Source: Bacteroidaceae bacterium
Lineage (GTDB): Bacteria > Bacteroidota > Bacteroidia > Bacteroidales > Bacteroidaceae
Length of the DNA stretch: 39,999 nucleotides
Direction of reading: 5' to 3'
Assembly (NCBI GenBank): GCA_017522915.1
Contig: JAFWXX010000045.1
Span: 1 to 39,999, forward strand
The notes below the pieces were generated by a model. That model was not told the origin of the DNA, did not search any database, and was given only the letters and a program-made list of their open reading frames with translations. Made by a program: the position numbers and the translations under genes. Within the stretch, counting starts at the first letter, position 1. The number at the start of each line of letters is the position of its first letter. This document shows positions 17,880-27,000 of this stretch, piece after piece.

Positions 17880-19910
17880 ATGAATTTAAGCTCGTTCTTG
17901 CCCATAACCGACCCCACCTGGATATTTCTGGGTGTGCTGTGCATTGTGCTGTTTGCACCGCTGATATTCAACAAGCTCCGTTTGCCGCATATCATAGGCA
18001 TGATACTGGCCGGTCTTCTCATAGGCCCTAATGGCTTTAATGTATTGGTCCGTGACGACAGTTTCGAACTGTTCGGCAAGGTAGGCCTCTACTATATCAT
18101 GTTCCTCGCCAGTCTTGAGATAAACATGCAGGAGATGAAGCAGGCAAAGGGAGGAGCCCTGCTCATGGGACTTGCCGTCTTTGCAATCCCCATAGCACTC
18201 GGTATGGTTACGAATATGTATATACTGGGCTTCAGCTTCATCGCGTCGTTGCTGTTGGCAAGTATGTATGCGTCATACACCCTCATATCCTACCCCATAG
18301 TCGCACGTTACGGTCTGTCGCGTCTGCGTTGTGTGAACATTGTGGTCGGCGGTACCATAATAACCGATACCCTTACCCTTTTTGTACTGGCAGTCGTTGC
18401 CGGCACGTTCACCGGCGAGGCAAACGTGTGGTTTGTGCTGCTCATGCTCCTCAAGCTCATTGCGATTGCGGCAGCCATAATCTTCTTCTTCCCGCGCATA
18501 GCACGTTATTTCTTCCGTACCTACAACGACAGCGTCATACAGTACATATTTGTTCTTGCAATGCTCTTCCTGGGTGCCGGAATGATGGAACTTGTCGGAA
18601 TGGAGGGTATTCTGGGTGCCTTCATTACGGGTCTTGTGCTGAACCGTCTTATCCCGCACTCCTCACCCCTCATGCGACGCATCGACTTTGTCGGCAATGC
18701 CATCTTTATTCCCTATTTCCTTATAGGAGTAGGCATGATGATAAACATACGTGTTCTCTTCAATGGCGGCAATTCACTCATTGTGGCAGGCGTAATGGTC
18801 ACTACCGCCCTTCTCGGCAAGTGGCTGGCGTCGTTCCTTGTCGCAAGGACATATCGCATGACGGGCGATGAGCAGAACCTGATGTTCGGTCTAAGCACCT
18901 CTCAGGCTGCAGCAACCCTTGCCGCAGCGATTGTCGGTCATGGCATAGTTCTTTCCGACGGCTCGCGTCTGCTTAACGAGGATGTGCTTAACGGTACTAT
19001 TCTGCTTATCCTGGTAACATGCATCGTGAGTTCTATTGTCTCCGACAGGGCATCGCGCAAGCTTGTTGTCTCTGCCGCTATCGACGATATGCCTTCGTCG
19101 AACTCCTCCAAGAAGACATTGCTGGCTCTTGCCAATCCCAATATGGTCGATAAGCTTATGGACCTTGCCCTTCTTGTGCGCAAGGATGACAGCAAGATAC
19201 CTCTTTCGGCCATTACAGTCGTTCTTGATGAGGACAAGAAGCTGCAGGCTCAAGGTACAAAACTTCTTGATTCTGCCGCTAACATTGCGGCATCGGTCAA
19301 TGTTCCGTTGCTCACGAAGATGCGCCTTACGACTAACCTTGCTCATGGTATTATACACGAGGTAAAGGAGAACGACTACCGCGAGATTATACTGGGCTTC
19401 CATAAGAGAGAGACTGCGAACGACAGTTTTTTGGGAAACGTGCTCCCGGAGGTTCTGAACGCTCTTGACTGTCAGGTGGTGATGGCCCGAATGAACATTC
19501 CGTTGAACACGGTGCGTACAATACACATTACTTTCCCGGCAAAATCGGAGTATGAGGCCGGTTTCTCCTATTGGGTAGAGGAGACAGCGCGTATGTCGAG
19601 CGGTTTGGGCTGCAAGATAATGTATCACGGCCACCCCGACACTATGGACAAGATAAAGGGGCTGCTAAAGGGCTTTCCTCCTATCGAAGCCAGTTTCTTT
19701 GAGACCGATGGCGGCAATGACCTGAAGCGTCTGTCCAAGATAATACACGAAGACCATCTGCTCATTGTAGTGAGTGCCCGTCGCGGTTCAATCTCGTTCC
19801 GTCCGTCACTCGACCATGTGTTCGTGCAGCTGCAGCGCGACTATCCCAATACAAGCGTTCTGCTTATCTATCCTAACGGCTATAAAGTCGAAGGTGGAGA
19901 GACGCATTAA
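17880..19910 (+). CDS. CPA2-family cation:proton antiporter with C-terminal USP-like region
   Basis: An integral membrane exchanger of monovalent cations for protons (Na+/H+ or K+/H+). The first 400 or so residues form about 12 hydrophobic helices, including LPHIIGMILAGLLIGPNGF (about 37-55), the FLASLEINMQEMK segment, and GMEGILGAFITGLVLNR. After helix 12, a soluble C-terminal part (about 415-670) contains AAIDDMP, IPLSAITVVLDEDK, REIILGFHKR and LLIVVSARRGSISF, resembling two universal-stress-protein-like subdomains that may sense a ligand. The ion cannot be told from the sequence. It is the second gene of the DUF3078 operon, and structured repeat element A begins 25 nt after its stop. Confidence 0.92.
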   Translation: MNLSSFLPITDPTWIFLGVLCIVLFAPLIFNKLRLPHIIGMILAGLLIGPNGFNVLVRDDSFELFGKVGLYYIMFLASLEINMQEMKQAKGGALLMGLAVFAIPIALGMVTNMYILGFSFIASLLLASMYASYTLISYPIVARYGLSRLRCVNIVVGGTIITDTLTLFVLAVVAGTFTGEANVWFVLLMLLKLIAIAAAIIFFFPRIARYFFRTYNDSVIQYIFVLAMLFLGAGMMELVGMEGILGAFITGLVLNRLIPHSSPLMRRIDFVGNAIFIPYFLIGVGMMINIRVLFNGGNSLIVAGVMVTTALLGKWLASFLVARTYRMTGDEQNLMFGLSTSQAAATLAAAIVGHGIVLSDGSRLLNEDVLNGTILLILVTCIVSSIVSDRASRKLVVSAAIDDMPSSNSSKKTLLALANPNMVDKLMDLALLVRKDDSKIPLSAITVVLDEDKKLQAQGTKLLDSAANIAASVNVPLLTKMRLTTNLAHGIIHEVKENDYREIILGFHKRETANDSFLGNVLPEVLNALDCQVVMARMNIPLNTVRTIHITFPAKSEYEAGFSYWVEETARMSSGLGCKIMYHGHPDTMDKIKGLLKGFPPIEASFFETDGGNDLKRLSKIIHEDHLLIVVSARRGSISFRPSLDHVFVQLQRDYPNTSVLLIYPNGYKVEGGETH

Positions 19911-19934
19911 AGCTGAGCCGTAAGGCGAAGCTTC

Positions 19935-20010
19935 GACAGTGCCGACAGCAGTCGGTCGCAGGCAGCGTGGCGTAGTCACGCCCTGCGGGATGCGATAAGG
20001 CGGCACTGTC
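19935..20010 (+). repeat. Structured hairpin element A
   Basis: This 76-nt nested hairpin has a perfect outer stem GACAGTGCCG (19935-19944) with CGGCACTGTC (20001-20010). A 12-nt linker ending AGCAGTCGGT follows, then middle stem CGCAGG (19957-19962) with CCTGCG (19982-19987), a 2-nt CA bulge, and inner hairpin GCGTGGC-GTA-GTCACGC (19965-19981) that includes one G-T wobble. The right linker is GGATGCGATAAGG. It shares linkers and architecture with element B and with the array at 29717-30225. It is in the same sense as the upstream antiporter gene. Confidence 0.85.
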
Positions 20011-20120
20011 AAAGAGTACAGATAACAGAGTACAGATAACAGAGAAAGTTGAGAGTAAGCGAGTGCAGAGAAAAAGTTTACTTTTACTATGCCGAGCGAG
20101 AGCAACTTGGGCGAAGCCAA

Positions 20121-20192
20121 CAGAGAACAGAGCAAAGAGAACAGAGCAAAGAGCAAAGAGAACAGAGTAAAGAGTAAAGAGAACAGAGAACA
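20121..20192. repeat. Polypurine simple-sequence tract
   Basis: An imperfect reiteration of GAGCAAAGA, GAACA and GAGTAAAGA. Its complement, CTCTTTGCTCT, recurs at 36348-36406, and similar pyrimidine tracts (TTTCATCTTT) follow the hairpin elements near 30 kb and 39.3 kb. Confidence 0.7.
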
Positions 20193-20223
20193 GATTTCTT
20201 TCTCCTTTCTCATTTCCTCCTTT

Positions 20224-22395
20224 TTACTTGAACTCCAGTACTCCGCCGTTCATTATGTCGCGGTGTGTTATAGTTGTGCCTTCAAGTTCATTGCCGTTCA
20301 GGAATGCTTTTAGAATCCTGCTTTCATTCTCGCTGTGTTCCAAATGGCACTGCACGGTAAAAGTATTGCCGTTGGCAAGGTGCAGTTTCACCTCCTCGAA
20401 CAGCGGCGCACCCACTTCATACACTCCGCCTACGGGGTCAACAGGGTAGAATCCCATTGCCGAGAATACGTACCATGCCGACATCTGTCCGCAATCCTCA
20501 TTGCCGCATAGTCCGTCGGGTGTATTGCGATATAGCTCGCGCATCACCTTTCTTGCGTAATGTTGTGTCTTCTGCTGCTCGCCAATTCTGTTGAAAAGAT
20601 AAATGACATGATGGCTCGGCTCGTTGCCATGGGCATACTGTCCAATCATGCCGGTGCTGAAAATCGGCAACTCTGCATTTTGGGCCGGAGTATATGTGAA
20701 CATGCTGTCGAGCTTCAGCGCAAATCTCTCCTTGCCTATAAGGGAAATGAGGCTGTCAATCTCATGCTGTACACTCCACATGTAGTGCCATGCATTGCTC
20801 TCGCATATATGCTGTGTATATTCATCGGGGTTGAATCCAGGCTGGAATCCGCCATTGCTGTTGCGTGGCTGCATGAATGTCGTTCCGGGGTTATACACAT
20901 TTCTCCAGTTCCTTGCACGGCTGTAGAATACCTCTGCGATGCTGTCATTTCCCATATCCTCAGCCATGCGTGCAATGCAGTGGTCGTCGTACGCATACTC
21001 AAGCGTGCGTGACAATGCCCAGTTGTCGTTGTTGTAAGGGTCTCTTACATCGTACGGAACATAACCTTTCTCCTTGTATAGCCCTATTCCCCTGTAGCTG
21101 TCGCAATTTGCAGTTGCTATACATGCCTTCAGAGCCTTCTCTGCATCGAACCCGTCTATACCTTTGAGATATGCGTCGGCAATGACCGGTACTGAGTGGT
21201 AGCCAATCATCATATCTGTCTCGCTTCCCCACATGTTCCATACCGGCAAGCGGCCATGCTCCTCGTAGAATGCGATGAAAGAGTTTATCATGTCGGGAAC
21301 ACGCTCCGATGCAATATATGTATATAAAGGATGTGCGGCACGGAAAGTGTCCCATAGCGAGAATGTGGAGTAGTTCTTCCAGCCGTCGGCCTTGTGGTTC
21401 TTTCCGTCTGCTCCCCGGTACATGCCGTCAACGTCGCAGTATAGTGTCGGGGCCAGCATTGTGCGGTAGAGTGCAGTGTAGAAGCATATTCTTTCATCGT
21501 TGCTGCCGCCCTTTATCTCTATTTGCGACAGCCGGCTGTTCCAATAATCACGTGTCCTCGCACGGTATCGGTCAAAGTCGTTATGAGGTGCTTCTGCCGC
21601 AAGGTTCTTGGCTGCTCCCTCGTTGCCTGTTCCCGAAATGGCGGTTATTGCAACAAGCCTGCGGTCCTTCTCCTTTGCAAAACTTAGCTGTACAGTTCCT
21701 GCTGTTCTCTTCATCTCCGTGCCTTGCACAAGCGTTATGCTGTCGCACTGCATGGAAATAATAGGGCGCGAGAAACGTGTCCTGAAATATACCTCCTGTC
21801 CTCTTGCCCAGCCGTTCGAGTGCCTGTAGCCCTCTATTGTAAAGCTGTCTGTCTGTACAACGTGGGTGGCTGTCGTTGCATCCCAGTTTGTAGCCTTGCC
21901 AAGATTAAGAAGAACTGTCGCATCTTCCGTAGGGTATGTATATCGCTGTATTCCGCAACGCTCGGTAGCGGTCAGTTCCACGTCAATGCCATAGCTTTCG
22001 AGGTGCACCTTATAATATCCTGCCTCACACTCCTCGCTGTCATGCCTGAAAAGAGAGTGTACGCCGAGCGGTGCTTCCGCTTCGCGCAAAGGAAAGGTGA
22101 CGGGCAGGAAACTTATATCGTATAGGTCGCCTGCACCTGTTCCCGAAAGATGAGTGTGGCTGAATCCTGCAATCGTGCTGTCGGGGTAGAAGTAGCCTGC
22201 AATCCAATCCCAACCCGGCACACCGTTGTCGGGGCTAAGCTGCACCATGCCGAAGGGTGCCTGAGCTCCCGGATACACGTTCCCTTTGTAGTCGGTACCT
22301 ATAATAGGATTCACGAGAGAAGCATAGTCGCTCTGCTCTTTTGTGTTACATGCAAGCATCAATAGTGCTGCAAATATGGTGAGAGTGTTTTTCAT
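20224..22395 (-). CDS. GH92 alpha-mannosidase lipoprotein
   Basis: A calcium-dependent exo-alpha-mannosidase of family GH92, which trims alpha-linked mannose from N-glycans or mannans. The start at 22395 gives 723 residues with a lipoprotein signal (FAALLMLAC, Cys16), so it is anchored to a membrane. The N-terminal beta domain begins NPIIGTDYKGNVYPGAQAPFGM (written here as NPIIGTDY and YPGAQAPFGM, about 29-50). The catalytic domain contains SLWDTFRAAHPLY (about 346-358), the family acid motif CESNAWHYMW (Glu532), NEPSHH (about 591-596) and GNEDCGQMSAWYVFSAMGFYP (GNEDCGQMSAW at about 631), which supplies the base and calcium ligands. Length and motifs are complete. The open frame continues upstream into the permease gene, but that part is antisense to nothing real and the lipobox fixes the start. 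The linkage specificity is not determined. Confidence 0.95.
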   Translation of the reverse strand: MKNTLTIFAALLMLACNTKEQSDYASLVNPIIGTDYKGNVYPGAQAPFGMVQLSPDNGVPGWDWIAGYFYPDSTIAGFSHTHLSGTGAGDLYDISFLPVTFPLREAEAPLGVHSLFRHDSEECEAGYYKVHLESYGIDVELTATERCGIQRYTYPTEDATVLLNLGKATNWDATTATHVVQTDSFTIEGYRHSNGWARGQEVYFRTRFSRPIISMQCDSITLVQGTEMKRTAGTVQLSFAKEKDRRLVAITAISGTGNEGAAKNLAAEAPHNDFDRYRARTRDYWNSRLSQIEIKGGSNDERICFYTALYRTMLAPTLYCDVDGMYRGADGKNHKADGWKNYSTFSLWDTFRAAHPLYTYIASERVPDMINSFIAFYEEHGRLPVWNMWGSETDMMIGYHSVPVIADAYLKGIDGFDAEKALKACIATANCDSYRGIGLYKEKGYVPYDVRDPYNNDNWALSRTLEYAYDDHCIARMAEDMGNDSIAEVFYSRARNWRNVYNPGTTFMQPRNSNGGFQPGFNPDEYTQHICESNAWHYMWSVQHEIDSLISLIGKERFALKLDSMFTYTPAQNAELPIFSTGMIGQYAHGNEPSHHVIYLFNRIGEQQKTQHYARKVMRELYRNTPDGLCGNEDCGQMSAWYVFSAMGFYPVDPVGGVYEVGAPLFEEVKLHLANGNTFTVQCHLEHSENESRILKAFLNGNELEGTTITHRDIMNGGVLEFK

Positions 22396-22426
22396 GATGT
22401 TCAGGTTATATGCCTGCGAATATAGT

Positions 22427-22454
22427 AAAAAAAAGAGGCCGTAGCCTCTTTTTT
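22427..22454 (-). terminator. Intrinsic terminator of the permease gene
   Basis: An 11-bp stem of AAAAAAGAGGC (22429-22439) and GCCTCTTTTTT (22444-22454) with loop CGTA. It touches the permease stop codon at 22455 and on the minus strand ends in eight T residues. This is a textbook intrinsic terminator, so the GH92 gene 32 nt further on probably has its own promoter or depends on read-through. Confidence 0.85.
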
Positions 22455-23903
22455 CTATTCGAAATGGAACGGTTCGAACTGAGAATCCTTGTCCACCCAA
22501 TGCGGTTTGCGCATTGCATATATCACGAATGGTGCTCCTACAACAATTATGCACCCGATGAAGAGCACTGCATACCACACCGTGTTGCTTCCTACCGAGA
22601 TTTGTGCCGGAGGTATAAAGCTGAGCACGAATGCGAGCAGGCTTCCCAGGAATCCCACACCGGCGACAATCCACATTACCGTGTTGCCGCTCTTGCCCAG
22701 GCGGAACGGGCGCGGAGCATCCTTCATGTTGTATCGGAGATATATTCCGGCAGCAAACATCAAGAGGTACATGATAAGGTAGAGAAGCACTGTCAGCTGC
22801 GATAGAATCTGGTAGAAACTCTGTACCGACGGCATAATCACGAACAGCATGCTCAGGAGTGTAACTATGCCTCCTTGTATGAGCAGAATGTTCTTCTGCA
22901 CTCCAATCTTGTTGCTCTTCTGCATGAAAGGCGGCAGGTAACCGGCCTTGCCTACAGCGAAGATACCTTTCGACGGGCCCGAAACCCATGTGAGCACTCC
23001 TGCAAGAACGCCGAACGCGAGTGCAATGGCAATTATCGGCGAGAGCCACGACATGCCCACATACTTGAAGTAGTTGTCGAAGCCCACCAGCAGGCTCTGT
23101 GTCAGGTTGATATCCTTTTGCGGAATGATGATTCCCAAAGCGAAAGTTCCTAATACAAAGATGAGAACCGTGATTATTGCACCCAGGAACACTGCGCGGG
23201 GATAGCTGCGGCTGGGGTTCTCCATCTCCTTTACATGTATTCCGGTCATCTCCATTCCGGCATAGAAGAGGAATATTCCCGATGCCAATACAAGGTTATC
23301 GAGTTTTGTTATATCAGGGAAGAAGCTTCCGCCGAAATCCATTTGCGACTGTCCTCCGCTTATCAGGTAGATGATTGCAAGCACCACAAGCAGTGCAGCC
23401 GGAATGATAGTTCCTACAAGTCCTCCAATCTTTGCAACCTTGCTCACCCAGCCCAATCCCTTGAGCGAGATGAATGTCGCGCACCAATAGATAGCAAGCA
23501 CCACCACGAGCGTGTAGAACTTGTTCGATGCTAGTGTCATGTCGGTAGTGCTGTCCATTCCTATGAAAGCCAGTGACACGGCACCGAATGTAAGCACGGT
23601 GGGGTACCATATTGTGCTCTCAACCCATTGCAGCCATATTGCAACGAACCCTGTTCTCTTGCCGAACGCTTCTCCTACCCAGCGGAACACGCCGCCTTGC
23701 TTGTCCTGGAACATGGCGGCAAGTTCTGCCGCAACAAAAGATGTCGGAATAAGAAATACCAATGCTGCAAAGAGGTAGTAGAAGGCCGAACTTATTCCGT
23801 ATTCAGCCTCTGCAGGCAGTCCTCGCAATGATACCACTGCTGTTACGTTCATTATGGCCAGCGTGGCCACACCCAGTTTTACGCTTTTTGTTAATGTTGA
23901 CAT
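22455..23903 (-). CDS. APC-family amino acid permease, GadC-like
   Basis: A 482-residue inner-membrane transporter of the amino acid/polyamine/organocation superfamily with about 12 hydrophobic helices. The first is VKLGVATLAIMNVTAVVSLRGLP, containing the family's unwound substrate-binding region (IMNVTAVVSLRGLP). Later landmarks are GGVFRWVGEAFGKRTGFVAIW, FLFYAGMEMTGIHVKEMENPSRSYP (FYAGMEMTGIHVKEM is the GadC-type helix-6 motif) and WVSGPSKGIFAVGKAGYLPPFMQ. These resemble glutamate/GABA antiporters and related transporters. No decarboxylase gene is adjacent, so an acid-resistance role is not supported here. It lies downstream of the PFOR gene with a hairpin between them. Confidence 0.88.
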   Translation of the reverse strand: MSTLTKSVKLGVATLAIMNVTAVVSLRGLPAEAEYGISSAFYYLFAALVFLIPTSFVAAELAAMFQDKQGGVFRWVGEAFGKRTGFVAIWLQWVESTIWYPTVLTFGAVSLAFIGMDSTTDMTLASNKFYTLVVVLAIYWCATFISLKGLGWVSKVAKIGGLVGTIIPAALLVVLAIIYLISGGQSQMDFGGSFFPDITKLDNLVLASGIFLFYAGMEMTGIHVKEMENPSRSYPRAVFLGAIITVLIFVLGTFALGIIIPQKDINLTQSLLVGFDNYFKYVGMSWLSPIIAIALAFGVLAGVLTWVSGPSKGIFAVGKAGYLPPFMQKSNKIGVQKNILLIQGGIVTLLSMLFVIMPSVQSFYQILSQLTVLLYLIMYLLMFAAGIYLRYNMKDAPRPFRLGKSGNTVMWIVAGVGFLGSLLAFVLSFIPPAQISVGSNTVWYAVLFIGCIIVVGAPFVIYAMRKPHWVDKDSQFEPFHFE

Positions 23904-23987
23904 GGTTATCCGTTTTTAAATGTATTTATAGCATGGTAGGATAACAATGCCCGTCGGCATTTGGTTCGTGTACTGCTGCTGAATAAG

Positions 23988-24035
23988 TATATAATAGAAC
24001 GGGAGTGCTTTTTGGCACTCCCGTTCTATTATATA
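23988..24035 (-). terminator. Long hairpin downstream of nifJ
   Basis: A 21-bp perfect stem (23988-24008 with 24015-24035, core AACGGGAGTGC and GCACTCCCGTT, base TATATAATAG) around a 6-nt loop. It sits 15 nt past the nifJ stop. There is no long U tract after it, although the stem base is AT-rich. Terminator or mRNA-stabilising hairpin. Confidence 0.65.
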
Positions 24036-24050
24036 GTGGCTGTCAGAATT

Positions 24051-27000
24051 TTACTCTTCTGTCTCAGCAACGCTCCAATCGAGCTTAGCCATGCGCTGGT
24101 AGCTTGCATAACGCTTCTTAGCCATGCCTTCGGCAGCCTCGAACAGCTCGTGTGCCTCAGCCGGGAACTGCTTTGCAAGCGATGCGTAACGTACCTCACC
24201 CTGCAGGAACTCCTGGAACTTCTCCCACTGCGGTTCCTTGCTGTCGAGTGTGAACGGGTTCTTGCCCTCATCCTCAAGCGCAGGGTTGTAACGCCACAAG
24301 TGCCAGTAACCGCACTCTACGGCAGCAGCCTGCTCAGCCTGAGCCTTGCCCATGCCACGCTTGATACCGTGGTTTATACAAGGTGCGTATGCAATCACGA
24401 GTGACGGTCCTGGGTAAGCCTCAGCCTCGCGGATAGCCTTAAGGCACTGGTCGTAGCTTGCACCCATAGCAATCTGTGCAACATATACATAACCGTATGT
24501 TGTCGCAATCATGCCAAGGTCTTTCTTCTTGATGCGCTTTCCGGCAGCAGCGAACTTTGCGATAGCACCGAGAGGAGTAGCCTTTGAAGACTGTCCGCCG
24601 GTGTTGGAGTAAACCTCAGTATCCAGAACAAGGATGTTCACATCCTCGCCCGAAGCGATTACATGGTCAAGACCGCCGTAGCCGATGTCATATGATGCAC
24701 CGTCACCGCCGATAATCCACTGTGAACGCTTTACGAGGTACTGCTTGATAGCGAGAATCTGCTCGCTTGCATCGCTCTCGAACTCCTCGCAAGCCTTGAT
24801 GATGGCAGGAGTAATCTCCTTTGTAATATCGGCATTCTCCTTGTTGTCAATCCACTTCTGTGCAAGCTCCTTCATATCCTCAGGGCAGCTGCGGTAGGTC
24901 TGAATCTCAGTGAGCAGTCTTTCAAGGCGTGCGCGCATCTTCTTCTCGGCAAGCTTCATACCCAAGCCGAACTCGCAGAAGTCCTCGAACAGTGAGTTGC
25001 CCCATGCAGGACCTTCGCCCTTCTCGTTTGTTGTGTATGGTGTAGAAGGTACCGATGCAGTGTAGATAGAAGAACATCCTGTTGCGTTGGCAACCACCTG
25101 ACGCTCGCCGAAGAGCTGTGTAAGCAGCTTCACGTACGGTGTCTCGCCGCAACCTGAACATGCGCCTGAGAACTCGAAGAGCGGAGTAGCGAACTGTGAG
25201 TTCTTCGGGTTGCTCTTCACGTCAACAAGCGACTGCTTGCTCTTCACGTTCTTCACGCAGTATTCCCAGTTTGCAGCCTCTGCTCTCTCCTCTTCCAGCG
25301 GAACCATAGTAAGAGCCTTTCCGCCAAGTTTCGGGTTGCCCGGACATATATCGGCACAGTTGCCGCAGCCCAAGCAGTCGAGCACGCTCACCTGTATTCT
25401 GAACTGCATGCCCTTCATTGCAAGCGGAGCCTTCATCTCAATCTTGTCGGCGTTGATTCCTGCAGCCTCCTTCTCGTCCATAACGAACGGACGGATAGCA
25501 GCGTGAGGACAAACGAATGAACATCTGTTACACTGGATACAGTTCTCGGCGTTCCAACGTGGAACAAATGTACTTACACCGCGCTTCTCATAAGCCGATG
25601 TACCTACAGGCCATGTACCGTCCTCAAGTCCCTTGAATGCAGAAACTGGAAGCTGGGCACCCTTCTGAGCGTTGATTGTGCGTACAATCTTTGTGATGAA
25701 CTCAGGCTCGTTTCTCTTCTCCTCAACGTCGGCAGGGAGCTTCGACCAGTTGGGGTCGATAGCCAGCTGACGGTACTCGCCACCACGGTCAACCGCTGCG
25801 TAGTTCTTGTCAACGACATCCTGGCCCTTCTTGCCGTAAGACTTCACGATGAACTTCTTCATCTGCTCAATGGCAAGGTCAACAGGGATAACCTGAGTGA
25901 TGCGGAAGAATGCACTCTGGAGAATAGTGTTTGTACGGTTGCCGAGGCCAATCTCCTGAGCTATTCTTGTAGCATTGATATAGTAAACCGTGATATTGTT
26001 GTCGGCGAAGTACTTCTTGACGTTGTTAGGCAGGTTCTTTACAAGTTCGTCGCCTTCCCATACAGTGTTCAAAAGGAATGTACCGCCATTCTGCAAGCCT
26101 TTGGTGACATCGTACATGCGCAGGTATGCCTGAACGTGGCATGCAACGAAGTTTGGTGTGTTCACCAGATATGTACTGCGGATAGGCTTGTCACCGAAAC
26201 GCAAGTGTGAGCATGTGAAACCGCCCGACTTCTTTGAGTCGTACGAGAAGTATGCCTGGCAATGCTTCTTTGTATTGTCACCGATAATCTTTACAGAGTT
26301 CTTGTTTGCACCTACAGTACCGTCAGCACCAAGTCCGTAGAACTTAGCCTGGAACATTCCGTCCACAACTGCAATCTCCTCCTTTGGAGGGAGTGAAAGG
26401 AATGTAACGTCGTCAACGATACCGAATGTAAAGTGGTTCTTTGGTTCGGGCAATGCAAGGTTCTCATATACACCCATGATTATAGCCGGTGTAGTGTCGC
26501 AAGAACTCAAACCGAAACGGCCGCCAACGATAATCGGGTTGATTGCCTGCAGTTCCGGAGTGCTGTTGAATGCCTCGACAACATCGAGGTACAGAGGCTC
26601 ACCGTTGCTTCCCGGCTCCTTTGTACGGTCGAGGACTGCAATGCGCTTCACAGTCTTAGGCATCACTGCAGCAAGGTATTTGACCGAGAACGGACGGAAG
26701 AGGTGTACGCTTACCAAGCCCACCTTCTCGCCTCTCTCAGTCATGTAGTCGATAGCCTCCTTAACAGCCTCGGTAGCCGAGCCCATTACGATGATTACTC
26801 GGTCTGCATCCTCGGCACCGTAGTATGTGAACGGAGCGTATTTGCGTCCGGTGATAGCCGAAATCTCCTTCATGTACTCTGCAACGATGTCGGGAACGGC
26901 GTTGTAGAACGGGTTCTCGCTCTCCTTGTGAGTGAAGAATGTCTCAGGGTTCTCAGCTGTACCGCGTACAACAGGCGATGACGGGCTCAAGGCTCTGTCG

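Larger units (their letters stand above)
19911..20223. other. Convergent intergenic region with hairpin element and purine-rich repeats
   Basis: This 313-bp gap lies between the ends of the antiporter and GH92 genes. It holds structured element A (19935-20010), a short direct repeat of GAGTACAGATAACA (two copies, about 20014-20044), and a 70-nt purine tract (20121-20192) built from AGAGCAAAGAGAACAG units. No gene or clear terminator is visible apart from these. Confidence 0.7.

Noticed and set aside
22396-23049. Upstream extension of the GH92 frame, giving 941 residues
   Set aside because: The extra 218 residues are read antisense-frame through the permease gene on the same strand and look unlike any protein. 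A lipoprotein signal with Cys16 marks the start at 22395.
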